Source of the DNA: Calocera cornea HHB12733
Lineage: Eukaryota > Basidiomycota > Dacrymycetes > Dacrymycetales > Dacrymycetaceae
Assembly (NCBI GenBank): GCA_001632435.1
Contig: KV423960.1
Span: forward strand, 1-60,200
Direction of reading: 5' to 3'
DNA length: 60,200 bases
A model generated the notes under the pieces. That model was not told where the DNA came from, made no database searches, and worked only from the letters and a program-made list of their open reading frames with translations. The position numbers and the translations under genes were made by a program. Shown one piece after another: positions 1 to 11,647 of this stretch; within the stretch, counting starts at the first letter, position 1; each line of letters starts with the position of its first letter.

Positions 1-1544
1 GTAGGTACCTGTGGCCGGAAATGCAGATCAGTAAGAGTGCAGTCTGATCAATGTTAAGAGGTTGACCACTTGCGGTGTTAAGAGATTGACCACTTGCAGG
101 TTGACCACTTGCACTGCAAGTGGTCACTTCACAGCCACGTGATCACCTCAAAGCCAAAACAGGACGCGCTCAGCAGGGTGCCGATCCTGCAACGCTTCAA
201 CTGGTTCTGAATACTGAACATACTCCTGTACTTATGACGCAGGTACATCCCCACTCAAGACACTATCCTAGTATTCTCAAACTCATAGACCTTGTGCAAC
301 CAATACTAAACTAACCAGTCACCACAAATGTGTTGTAAGAGGTGCGGAGGGCGGCTGCTGCGCTGTGGCTGGCTCATCAACAACAAACCAGCATGCACGC
401 ATCATTGGGGATCAGGTGTCTTCATCAAGACATGAGACTGCTGGATGAGCCGAGGAGGGCCGGAAGGAGTGAACAGAAGAGGCACGGGTGCAGGGAAGCG
501 CAGATGCCACGAGAGAGGCAGCAGCAGTAATTCGGGTTGAATGGGAAATATTGAGAAGCTTTTGGTAGGCCTCACTATTGTCAGCCATGTCCTAGTAATG
601 TCAAGCTTCTCAAAGCTGTTTAGGTCCGATTTCCGATTGCGTCTTGCCCAAGAACACTACCTGTTAGTGGCTCTAGTGCAGCAATGCAGCTTGAGAAGGT
701 GGCTGTCCGGCTGCCTTTGCCCCATGTTTTGTGGTCAATCTGTTGTTGCATTGTCCTGGAGCGAAGTAGAAGCTGAGGATGTTGTGATTTCCCATCATTA
801 GTTTCACACACTTGGACTTCCATTTCAGGGGCCCCCGAGGGACTGTTGTGGCGCATGGGAACCGCATCTGGCAAGAATTGCAGAGGTCCATAATAGCTGC
901 ACACTGAGTAGACACAAATGTACTCTGAGTAGACGTAAATGTACTAAACTCATGATTTTGTAGTAGCACTAATCTAAAAGCACTGCGGAACTAGCGCATT
1001 TAGAATCCGGGGCTTCTGCACAGCCTTGGGTAGAGAGTATGTTGATCAGGGTCGACCGCCCACCACAGCAGTTCTGCCTCCTACGTCGTCCACCTTCTTT
1101 CTGTCCGAGGACTCAAAGGTACCACAGCTCTATGGAGGACAGTGATGAGGTAAGTAGCGGCTATATTGCCATATGCAAGGCACAATACTGACGCACTGCA
1201 AGGCAAGCAGCACACAACGGCTTAGACGATCGAGGCGGCTACAAGGTACATTCTGCCTTCATAGTGGAGACACAACCTGCTTCACTGCAATTTGCAGTAG
1301 GAAACCCATGCTCTCCGGTGCGGGAGGCGTCCAATGGTTCAAGCGGAGGGAGGCAAAGGCGTGCAGTGGCATCCGTCGTTCAGCCAGGTGGAGTACGGAA
1401 GACAGGACCTCAGAAGGCGGGTCGCACAGAGGCGGTGTGTCCCTTCACATTCATTCTTGTGCGAGTAATCTGATCATCTCTAGCCCATGAAACATTATGA
1501 CCTTCGCATGCTGAACCAGAAAGGGCGGACGGGTAGACAGAAAA
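1..1544. other. No recognisable gene; short tandem repeat near left edge
   Basis: I see only short open frames without family resemblance here. At 53-126 the 13-mer TTGACCACTTGC recurs three times (about 62-73, 86-96 and 100-111), twice preceded by GTTAAGAG, and is followed at once by its inverted form (GCAAGTGGTCA, about 116-126). The rest, up to about 1500, could be decayed coding or intergenic sequence upstream of the DUF6532-like gene. Confidence 0.5.
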
Positions 1545-3853
1545 GTGAGCTATGATGACAACTATGGCAACAGGATTAACCCTATTGACGAGATCAAACC
1601 GGAACCCCCAAAGAGAAGGCCCCGGCAGCTGCACCGAAGACACGGAGGCCGCAAACAAGGGCTCCATCACGCGTTGTACAACACGGCGGTGACACGAAAG
1701 CTACAAAGAAGGCTGCACAGATACAGTCCGACTATGAAGAGGATTACGAAGAAGATGAATCTGCAGACAGTCGGATAGAAGACGAATTTCAGGGGGAAGA
1801 CGAGTATGAGACCCATGCTGGAAAAGGGGGTGGAGGCAAGCACTATGAGATAGAAGGAACAGAGACCGATGCTGGGGTAGAAGATATTGGTAAGCCGAGT
1901 TTACCAACCATTCCCTACTGCGCCTTATGTATCGCTTCATAGACGAACCACCAACAAACGTGCGTACGGATATTGTCAAGAACAACGCCCATGTCAGAGC
2001 TGTCTCGCTTGTCGGTACGGAAGCTGATTGGGTGGCTCAGCCCCGGTACGGCAAAGACGCGAAGGTCTCTCAAAAGTCGGCAGGGACAAGTCAAACCAAG
2101 CTGCAACAAAGCTTCGCTGCCGTCAGTACCCCTTATACTGCATGGCTCTGTTTGTCTTCACATTGACTGGTCATTGTGCTCCGCTACAGCGAGACGGGTC
2201 AAGTACATGTTCTGGTGCACAACAGTCTAAGAATGTCAGTCTCACTGGTGAATTAGGTCGTCCTGTTCTGGAACCCTCAGAGGACGGAGACAACACAAGT
2301 GAGGAGGCGGATCTGCAGAGAGACAAAGATGGAGAAGAGGAGGCCACTGATGCAGTGGATGATGGAGACGAGTCGGATGGGTTTGGCCAGGTGCGCACCG
2401 CTGCGCTGTATGCCAAACGTTGTGAGCTAATCATGGCATAGCTGACTGCGATGTTACAAGAGATGAGCCAAGAAGTTCATTCTAAAACTGCAGGAAAGGT
2501 GCGCCTGATCATCCTACTTTGGTTGTCACATATCTGATGGCGCTGGGAGGGAAAGGAACGCGCAGTACGCCCATTGGCAAGGCATAGGCACCAGAGCTTG
2601 GCCATCATCCAGACTGAGGATGAAAGCGGGCACAGCAGTGAGGATATGCCGGCAGTTGTACGCCCAGGCAAACAGAAGGGGTCCTCAGCAGGGCAGCACA
2701 GCGGGAAGGTAGGAATACCATGTCTTATTGGATCCACACATCACTCAAGTCGTTTCCGGCTGGCGCAGATGTATGAAAGACCCAAGAAGAGGGTGAAACT
2801 GGATGGTGCGAATACAGCCCAGAGTGCAGATCCCCACATGGTCCCGGGGAAGAGAGAAAATCTCCTCGGGGCATATACGAGCACTATGAAGTTGACAATC
2901 ATGACCGCCAGCCGGATGTACCGTGTATTGCACGTTGTGCCCTCTGGAGGTTTTTGGCCAGACAGAGTGAAGCGGGAACAGAACATGGAGACTGCTGTGG
3001 CATATGCTAACCGATGGGCAAAGCAGAACGGCAAGCCTCTAATTGAAGGACAAAGGGCCAAGGGCATTCAGAAAGTGGTATGGTTCCATCCTGCTAAGCT
3101 GGAGGAAGCATACATGACCTTCGTCTAGATTCACCAAAGCCTCCTGTCGGCCCGCAGCCGCTTGAAAATGAAAGCAGAAGAAGCCGTTCACGCCTACTTC
3201 ATCATACCCCACGGTACCCACAAGAAGGGCATTGCCGAGGCCATACAGTGGCTGATAGGGACAGAGGAGCGTCCCAATTACCGGTTCATCTATGCAAATG
3301 TTGAGGTGTTGAACGAGGAGGTCGAGCTGGATGGTATGTTCCTCCATGAGGCAATCATCTATGTTGCAGGCCACTGCTTTTACAACAAACCCCGAGCTAC
3401 CGGAGATGCGGTGGCTCTTCCCAATTTCTTCACACCCTTTCCATCGGAAGGTATCATGGCTATCTGTACAGCGGTAGGCCATCATTCCTGTTCAGTGTTC
3501 TTTATTGATGTGAAGCAGCTCTTCCACGCCTTATCAGAGTGGCAATCTGGTCAGAAAGAACCTATACAGTTTCAAGCCAGCAGGAAGAACAAGCTGGCGA
3601 AGCGCATTCTTCGCAAGAACTTCCGTATGTTCCGCAAAGATGATCCAGAGACGTGCAAGACAAGCCAGACGACAGTAGCCACAAAGGCCCGGTGAGTGGT
3701 TCCAGACATTTTTGGTACAGGGCTGACATAAACATCAGGGCGCTAATGGACAAGTCTAATGCTGGGCATGCGGTTGAGGAGGATCCTGATGAGGAGGGAA
3801 GTATTGCAGATGATGACCCCGAAGTTTTCTATCGGTCCAAAAGGAAACATTAG
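1545..3853 (+). CDS. DUF6532-like protein, gene model uncertain
   Basis: The C-terminal half resembles the agaricomycete DUF6532 family, whose function is unknown. Key stretches are RLKMKAEEAVHAYF (about 3150-3205), FLHEAIIYVAGHCFY, NFFTPFPSEGIMAICTA and LFHALSEWQSGQKEPIQFQ. These match the family pattern of a conserved helix, an F-P-x-P block followed by a TAV-type helix, and an EW-x-x-G block. An in-frame 45-bp intron fits at 3474-3518. The upstream part (about 1610-2440) is an acidic, low-complexity region with EEDYEEDE-type runs, as in other members. Joining the parts needs several introns or frame changes: the frame ending at 3128 must join the one at about 3150, and the tail ending at 3853 is in another frame than the domain. 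It may therefore be either intact with unmodelled introns or partly decayed. The start coordinate is approximate. Confidence 0.5.
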
Positions 3854-4349
3854 TCAATCTAGCCTATCCTACCAATGCAATCATATAGTGTGGCTTGTCA
3901 TTGCCTCATTCCATTGCCCAGCTGAGCACATGGATTAGATAAGCCTTTTCTGCCAGCAACACCAACTAGGTCCTGAAGATCCCATGTGGTCAGGAAAATA
4001 TACCACCCAAGTCCTAACCAGCAATAACAGCATCTGCCAGTTTACAGTGCCCTCACATGGATTACATAAGCATAGATGGTGCTTGATTACCTTATACTTC
4101 GAAGATCCTAGTGAAGATTATTTAGCATTACTGCATAATACAATGGCATAACTCTGCTAAATTAGAGGCTATTTTACATGTTACAAATAGTCAAGAATTA
4201 TAAAACAGTTTATAAAAAAGTCAATTTATAGTGTTCCAAAACAGTTGCATACATTGCTAAAATATAACCCCCAGGTTCAATACAGAGTATGTGAAACTTG
4301 TATTCGAAATAGCATAACTCTACCTAGATAGATCCTTGTACATTTCCTG
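3854..4349. other. AT-rich intergenic stretch, no gene seen
   Basis: This stretch is noticeably richer in A and T than its surroundings (especially 4120-4320) and has no frame of interest. It probably holds the 3' end of the DUF6532-like gene and the promoter, or a missed first exon, of the alpha-kinase gene. Confidence 0.5.
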
Positions 4350-6834
4350 ATGGTAGGTGGAGGAGTTCATGCTCAATCGTCTTTCGTCGCACCACTGGTG
4401 TACACTGGACTGCCTCAGCCCAATCTGCAGCCAGCGCATGCTGCACCAATCGCTGCTGGCTCGGCCTTTCAAGCCTCGGCAGTAGTTCCAGTCGCGATGG
4501 GGTACAATGTCAACCACACTTTGTATGCCGACACTCGCGAGATGGTCAGGAAGTCCACGGGCACACCGTCCCACGAGTACATGATTGTGAACGCATCAGT
4601 TCAGTACCTCGTCGATGGAAAGAAGTCTCCCAAACAACTTGGGGTATGCTCAAGTTTAACATGCTCCAGTTTACACTCTTGCTGACCCGTGTTCTAGAAC
4701 GTGGTTGAACGACTACACAATGTGCCAGCTACGCTGAAGGCGGTTGAGCTGAAAGACTGGGTCTATAATGGACTATATCGCAAGCTCCGCCGGGACAGTG
4801 AGGACTTCCCATGGAACAAGAACTGCTTCGAGATGTGTGGTCCAGGCCAGCGATATCTCGAGGAAGACCCAAACAGTGCTCCGATGTATGAGTACTGCTT
4901 CAAGGTGGGCCGCAAGAATGGCGTAGCGTGTCGGACCTTCAGCACCAACACACATGTCGAAGTCAATCTTGTCGTAAAAAAAGAAGTGTGGAAGCGTGTG
5001 GAACAGTGGATCTGGGATGCCCAAGTGGTACGTTCTTTCACATAACTGCTCCCATTTAGTCTGTCCTGACCTACCTCCCAGACGGCAGAGGGACTGCGGG
5101 TCGGCAATGAGCCAGTATCTGCAGTGGGTCAGCCCGCTCTGGCCATTGCTCCTGTAGCTCTTGTGGCTGGCATGGAATCGACACCTCCTGCCCCTGTCGT
5201 TGCCCCAATGACAACAACAAGTGTCCCTCAAATTGCCACAGCTTCGTCGGGGAGTGGTACGGAGGGAAAGCGTGCGCGTCCAGTATGTGCTGTCAATGTC
5301 GTTGTGTGATCTAGTATTGATGTGGACAGGTTGAGCCTGGGAGCGAACTCTCCGGTGATCACCCTAACAAGCGGCTCGCCCACCAAGCTGAACCTCTTCC
5401 TGACGAAGCAGACATACGACGTGCCCTCATGACGTCTGAGCACAACAAGGCCAGAAGAACCCGTGCGCTTCTTCCAGATTCTACGCTGGCTTGGGCTAAT
5501 AGGAAAGCAGCGTACACCTTCGTCAGTTCAGGCCTTTTCCTTCCAATTCCCTTGGTACCCTGGAACAAGCTCGTACTGGGAAAGGACAGACTGGTGATTG
5601 ACTACCAAGGAGACGGCTGTGCGGCATGGCTCCGAGTTGACGAACACTGGAGCAGGATGATCAGTGAACCAGGCACCTTCAAGACTCCCCATCGTGGGAT
5701 CGTCACGCTCTTGGAGTCCCCTATCCATTGGGACAATGCACCCGTCGAGCTCTTCCCCCTTGGTCGTCGTACTGAAGTAGCTGTGAAACGCTACTACATC
5801 CGGTCGAGCCCAAACGGACTTCGACTCCGTGCCCCAGTTTCTGACGAGAACGCTTTCCTGGAGAAAGAAGGCAACACCCACTACTGGGCAGTCGCTCTGC
5901 ACATGTCGGCCATGGACTGGGTCGACAACTACCTGAAAGCAAATCCTGGCTCGCCCGCCTGCACGCTGGAGCTCCCCAAGACTCGCTTTGTGATGGCTGG
6001 TCTATTTCAGCACCAGCACGGTGAACAGAGCGATGCAAGGGCCGGTCTGGTTGTTCTGATCGAGGAGCTGATTCAATCGAAAGAGACCTCCGGGGGGTTC
6101 CTTAAGTTCATCAGCAACCGATCGCCAAAGCCAAGGTTTACGTCAGGCGCTGCTGGGACTGTTGCCCATTTTCTTTCCTTTCTTCAGCATGTACAGTACA
6201 ACATGACTGAAAAGCAAGCCTTCGTCTCGGACTATCAGGGTAAGCACTCATTACTGGTATATCTCAACCAATTTCTCACTAATGTCAAGGTTCTTTGACA
6301 TTGCTGAGTGACCCGCAGATCCTCAGTCATCCGTAAGTCCAGTCTGTGATATCAAACTGTACACTCATTGCAATATACAGGGATCTTGGACCGATCTTCG
6401 GCGATGGCAACGTGTCCGAAGCCTTTAAGCATTTCGAGCCCAAACATCCATGCAATGACTATTGCAGGGCGTTCGGCCTACCACCACTCCTGGGGGCCAA
6501 TGACCGACACGATGACACGGACGGAAACAAGAACGGTGGCTTGGCATCGACTACCAACCAGACCACTGTGCTGTCCGGACCAGCCAGGACCGACAGTCCC
6601 AGCCTGCCATCGCTGTCCGACGCAGTGAGGCAGGCCAAAGATGATATCGCCAAAGAGCTTGCAGGTCGACACACTGAGAAGGTTAAGAAGCATCCTGGCA
6701 GAAAGAAAGCGCCAGTTGCACAGACCGCCGAAGCACGGCTCGAAGGCTCTAGGCCGGCTGGCGAACAGCGTCACAGTGAACGACTGAAAGAAAAGGCGGC
6801 CGACAAGTCAAAGAAGGGTTCAGCAAGGACCTGA
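4350..6834 (+). CDS. Alpha-type (MHCK/eEF2K-like) protein kinase
   Basis: Predicted atypical serine/threonine kinase of the alpha-kinase fold. The supported exons are 4350-4643, 4698-5027, 5082-5282, 5330-6239, 6290-6332 and 6381-6834, giving about 743 residues with all junctions in phase. The catalytic domain lies in the second half. It contains a helix block FLSFLQHVQY, then DYQG, then LLSDPQILSHPDLGPIFGDGN assembled across two short introns, then HPCNDYCRAFGL. These correspond to the family signature D-x-Q-G, L-T-D-P-Q-I, F-G-x-G-N and the zinc-binding H-x-C-N-x-x-C-R block. The N-terminal 300 residues include a cysteine-containing conserved-looking segment (CFEMCGPGQRYLEEDP) but no domain I can name. 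The C-terminus is lysine-rich and probably disordered. Agaricomycetes often carry expanded alpha-kinase families, so the substrate cannot be guessed. The start is uncertain: an upstream exon could be missing. Confidence 0.82.
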
Positions 6835-7542
6835 GTGCATCTCACAGGTACAACTTTCTCTGTTTTACTGCAACTCAGAGACCAGTCCAACTCAATCCAT
6901 TCGTTTCTGATACACCCAGTAGGTACTGGTAGATAGGCTCGTGTCCAACTCATCGTCGCTCTTTCAGTAGCTTAGGCCCAACTCAATCCATTCGTTCAAA
7001 TTGCTCCCAAGTACATATTGGGAAAACTACACCGTACTCGTAGTTATCTGTAAGTCTGCGAAGTCTGGACATGATTGCAGCGTGTGAGCGAGTAGTTGGA
7101 GAAGAAGCAAGTGGAGACCAGCCGTGGTGAAGTATTTTGGGGGGAAGAATCCAATACATACAAGCAGCTCTGGTTTTGGCATTGAGTACTGGCAATGCAA
7201 TCCTCGCAGAACGGCACTTACAAAATAATAATTTAGCAGGATCATTACCGGCTACTGGCCCAGTGCGTACATTAGTCCTAACAACTCAGCCCACTAGTAC
7301 TGTTTACTGGAGGACAATACATCTGCTTTGCCAGTAACCTGTACACGAGCGAGCGTACACAGGTCACCGAGATTCGCGCAGAGACCAACCGGTGTAGCCT
7401 CAAGAAAGCAATTCTCTACGCAGCCTTGTATCTGCTTCCTTACCCAGAGGCAGCGCGCACTGCACTCGCTCAGCTCACCTATCGTTGTCCACATCCAGCA
7501 ACTGGCCAACCGCCGCTCCATCCTACTCGCCCAGCACAAATC
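6835..7542. other. Intergenic stretch with a 19-bp direct repeat
   Basis: No gene is visible. The 19-mer CCAACTCAATCCATTCGTT occurs at 6887-6905 and again at 6978-6996. The remainder should hold the 3' end of the kinase gene and the promoter of the small membrane-protein gene. Confidence 0.5.
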
Positions 7543-7947
7543 ATGTCTGGACCTCTCGCACGCCCAGCAATTGACGAAGAAGCGCCCGCGCCAATCCCTG
7601 CCCAGGTACGTCCATCGATGCATACTGGCTTACCTGCTCACGGACCGTAGAATGCTGCCGAGCGGGCGGAGACTCGTATCTACAGCCAGACGTACCTCTC
7701 GGAAATCGGCCCTCGCCTGTTCAAATCGTTGGCCGAACTCATCCTCCTCGTGGTCACGCTCATTAGCTTTGTCTTCGCCGGCATTTACGACTTTCTCGTC
7801 TGGGTCTTGCGCACAATCGGGTGCAGCGTCTGGAATGGGTGGCCCTTCCACTACTCGGCTGAAGAGGGTTTGAAAATCCTGTTTTTCTTCATTGTTGCAC
7901 TTCTTATGGTCGCTGTGTTCCTGTGGGGGAAGTTCTATCATGGTTGA
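7543..7947 (+). CDS. Small two-helix membrane protein, unknown function
   Basis: Two exons, 7543-7605 and 7651-7947, joined by a 45-bp GTACGT...TAG intron, give a 119-residue protein. It starts MSGPLARPAIDEEAP and has a short soluble N-terminus. Two hydrophobic segments follow: ELILLVVTLISFVFAGIYDF and, near the C-terminus, ILFFFIVALLMVAVFLW. The segment between the helices contains one cysteine and two tryptophans (IGCSVWNGWPFHY). No family is recognised. The ATG is the first in the frame and the splice joins in phase 0. A small ER or mitochondrial membrane protein is plausible, but nothing in the sequence decides the location. Confidence 0.65.
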
Positions 7948-8720
7948 AAGCTCCTTCTTATGTGTAGATTCTTTTCAGAGATAACCCTCGTGCAGGGGCG
8001 TCTTTCAACGACGTCCCAGCAGAAGAAGCCTACCGAAAACGGTCGATCTCCAGATACTGGACTTCACTATCCCAGGAATCGACACCTCAACCTCCGATTG
8101 AACTGGCCTCCAGCGGATCTGTATGTTTGGCGCGGCAAGAGGTTGTTTGAATCAGTAACAGCAATGTTGAAAGATAAGTACATCTCTCTTATGTATATCT
8201 GAGTATTACTAAATGACACATCCAATGGTGGATCCGGAAACTGGTATTGTATTACCTACTATGTGCCAGTATACAGTAAATGCAATGTTCCAGTCTACAG
8301 CGGAAACTGCATCACGTGATGCTTGTTCCGGCGTCTAGCCAAGCAGCGGGCTTTGAAACTGGCGGATTTGCACCCGCATTTTCTGAAACACGTCAGAAAA
8401 GGGGTTTTCTCTCTTATCTTAAGACCGATCTGCTTCCGTCGGCATCAAAAAACCTAGCTGTCCGCGGAGTGCCTCCATAGAAGCGGGCCCCTTTGGGAGC
8501 ACGTGAAATGCCGTTTCATGTCATTGATGGGGTGTCGCCGCGCCCCGCCATCTGGGCACACTGCACACTATCCACCGCTGTACTGTGCTTCCACGTCGGC
8601 CACCGTCCTTCCCCACTTCTGCGCTAGCCTGTATATAGCCCCCGGGCCCTCTGCGTTCTGCAGCCTTCGCTCCGAGCAGCGAGCGAACGCCCCCCCACGC
8701 GCGCGCCACACTGGCCGCCG
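7948..8720. other. Intergenic region with promoter of the dolichol kinase gene
   Basis: No gene is seen. The right part is increasingly GC-rich and pyrimidine-rich towards 8720, and a TATA-like element lies at 8632-8638. Confidence 0.5.
8632..8638 (+). promoter_or_regulatory. TATA-like box of the dolichol kinase gene
   Basis: TATATAG lies 83 bp upstream of the ATG at 8721, a typical distance for a fungal core promoter. No other nearby gene explains it. Confidence 0.5.
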
Positions 8721-9582
8721 ATGCTCACGCTCTCCCCAACCCACCCATCGTACAGCCAGTCAGCAGTCTCATCCCCGTCCTCCTCCCCCCCGCCCTCCGC
8801 CCTCCGCCCACTCCCGCCCTTCCGCCCACGCCGACTCCCCTCCATATCAGGCACGCGCATCAACACCCGCGTCCCCCCCGCGCAGAGCGACAGGAGCGCC
8901 ACCTACCTCGCGAGCGCGTCCAGCCCGGGCGGCGCGGAGGACAGCCCCGCCGACGAGGGCGACGACGAGACGGATGTGCAAAAGGACGACAAGCCCGTGA
9001 AGCAGGAGCAGCACAAGAATCTCATACAGCTCCCCTTTGGCTTTCCCCAAGGCGCGAGCTTGCTCCTCTCCTACAGGCCGAAGCTGCTCGAGTCGACCAC
9101 TGCAGCCGTCCCAGGCCCGTCCCAGCCTAGCTCACACCCACCATCTGCCCCGACGTCGCCAACAACATCCCGCCGCCCTCAGAACGCCCATAGATCAACC
9201 TCCTTCCACACATCCACCGTTCTTCCAAAACACGTCGAGCTGGGGTTTGGCAGACTGAAGGGGAAGCTGGATGTGCGTCGCGCGGGAGAGGCCGCCTTGC
9301 TGGTGGGGCCGTTCAGCGGCGTGCTCTGGAGTCTCGCCATGCAAGGAGAACGATGTATGGCCTCAGGTGCGTAGCACGACTTTGACCTCGCGCATATAGG
9401 CTGAACTTCTCACAGAGGGCGCGGTGCTCATCCTCGTTGGCCTCCTGACAATCGCTCTGTCTGGATATCGCGGCAAGCCCCCCACGATCGCAACGACCCC
9501 CACTCTCACGACCGCCTCCCTCCCTAAAACGGACGTTCTCCTCACGCGACAAGCTCGCCGAGGGTCGTGCAACCTCGCCGCC

Positions 9583-9614
<32 letters not shown>

Positions 9615-11647
9615 GCAACAAAACCAAGCGAGGCCAGAGCTGGAGAAGGGCTGGGACGTTGGCCGGCTCTGGATGACCGAAGAGCGGGACTACCGGGACT
9701 GCGCTGACTCAGGGCTGCTCACCGCTCTCCTGCTCGGCCCGCTGCTCTCAGCCAGCGCGCTGCTCGCCGTACTGCCCACTCCAGCCGACGTTGGCAGCGC
9801 ACTCGGCCCTCTCTCGGCCAGATGGCTCGTCGAGCCCCCCCTCTCCTCCGCCACCGTCCCCCCGCTCATCGCGCTCGTTCGCGCTCGGCGGAACATGTTC
9901 GAGATGGCCTCCCTGTGCTCCTTCCTCATCTCCATCCACTTTGAGCTGTCGCGCCGAGCTGACATCCGTGGGGTGCGGGAGAAGGAGGAGGGCGCGATGG
10001 CCAGGGGGAAGGCGCGCAGGGCCTTGCCCACCGAGCTGAGGCGCTTTGGGAGCTACGTCGGCATCGTCCTCGTCACCAGCAGCATCGCCATATGCGTCAA
10101 GACGGCCGCGACGTCGACGGGGTCGTACCTCTGGACAGGTGTGCCTGGTCTATCCCGGTTATTCGTCTGGTGGACTGACTGTTGGACGCGGTGGCAGAAC
10201 TGTCCATGTTCGACGTCATCATTGTCTCGCTGTTCTACCAGTTCTGCCTGTATGTCATGATCCGGCTTGCGAGGAGGGGCTTCACTCTGGGCGAGCTATG
10301 CTTCGTTGCGCAGTGTGCTACGGCGCTGACGATGGAGACGACCAATCTGACCATATCCCGCGTATGCGTTTCATCTCTTGGTGTATGCGACATGCATTGA
10401 CGTGTGTCCAGATCTGGCCATTATCGACACCATACATCAAGACGTTCCGCCTCCCCACCCCACTCCTCATCTATCAACTCGCGCTGATCCCCGGCTGCCT
10501 CCTCGCTGGCTTCCTCCTCTCCCCGCTGCTCGTCCTCTCGCGCAACATCGCCCAAAAGCCGCTCCACCGCCTCCGTTTCCCCGAGGAGAAGCTCATCCAC
10601 CGCCGCGGGCTCGCCGCGGGCGTCTATGCGGGGTTCGCGCTGTTCATCGGCGGCGTGGTCGGCGTGTGGACACAGTGGTGCCTCGGGTGGCGCAACCCCT
10701 GGACCTGGGTCGTCTTCTGGCTCTTGGAGGGCCGCAGGCCCTGGAGCAGGCTCGTCATGCTGGGCTACTGGGGCATCCTCGGCAGCTTGAGCGTCGCAGG
10801 GTGGAACCGCCAGCTCGCCCGGCAAAGGCGGTACAGGCACCTGCACCCGCACGGCCACTCGTACGTGCACGCCCGGGCCGGCAACGGCAGCGCAGCGCCG
10901 GACGGGCACGTGAGCGAGAGCGCGATCCAGAGCCCCGCGACCGCCTCGAGCAGCGTCACGGAGATGCTGGACGCGGCGGACAAGCATGTGCCGACGCTCG
11001 GGCTGAACGCGAGGAGGAAGTTCTTCCACGCACTGGCGGTGTTCATGTTCCTCCCGGGGATCATTATCGATGTATGTCCTCTTTCGTCGTTCGTCGGTTA
11101 GGCTCTTATCGTTTGATCGCAGCCCGCCTTCAGCTACCTCTCTTTCTCCGCCGCGTTCGCCCTCTTCACCTTCGCGGAATACGTGCGCTACTTCGCGCTG
11201 TACCCCTTCGGCGCCTCCGTCCACGTGTTCCTCTCCGAGTTCCTGGACCACAGAGACTCCGGCACGGCGATCCTCTCGCACTTCTACCTCCTGACCGGCT
11301 GCGCCGGCAGCGTCTGGCTCGAAGGCCCCAAGCCGATCCTCGAGCTGACCGGGGTGCTCCTGCTGGGCGTGGGCGACGCGCTCGCGAGCATCGTCGGCCG
11401 GCGGATCGGCAAGCACCGCTGGAGCAGCGTGAGCGGGAAGAGCCTCGAAGGCTCCGCCGCGCTCGCCCTCTCCGTATGGCTGTTCGCGGCGCTCCTCCGC
11501 CTGTCGGGGATCGTCGACCCCTTCTCGCTCTGCAAGTACGCCGCGGCCGTCGTCCTGGGCGCGCTGCTCGAGGCGCTGTCCATGCAGAACGACAACCTCG
11601 TGCTGCCGCTGTATGTGTGGTGCCTGCTCGTGCTGTTCGATGTGTAG
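8721..11647 (+). CDS. SEC59: Dolichol kinase
   Basis: Predicted CTP-dependent kinase that phosphorylates dolichol in the ER membrane, supplying dolichyl phosphate for N-glycosylation, O-mannosylation and GPI anchors. Five exons (8721-9366, 9416-10138, 10198-10361, 10412-11071, 11123-11647) join in phase to about 905 residues. The last exon carries the family hallmark: FLDHRDSGTAILSHFYLLTG, then GVGDALASIVGRRIGKHRW followed by SGKSLEGSAA, which match the conserved CTP-binding C-terminal region of Sec59/DOLK. Multiple hydrophobic helices precede it. The N-terminal 200 residues are a proline/serine-rich extension with an acidic patch, longer than in yeast Sec59. Exon 2 encodes a pure glutamine run (about 9583-9622) from mixed CAG/CAA codons. 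A TATA-like box sits 83 bp upstream. The family call is firm; the exact start is less so. Confidence 0.9.
9583..9622 (+). repeat. CAG/CAA polyglutamine tract inside SEC59
   Basis: An uninterrupted run of about 13 glutamine codons, CAG and CAA mixed, lies in exon 2 of the dolichol kinase gene, between a basic segment and a non-conserved linker. The mixing of codons should make it more stable than a pure CAG run. Confidence 0.85.
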
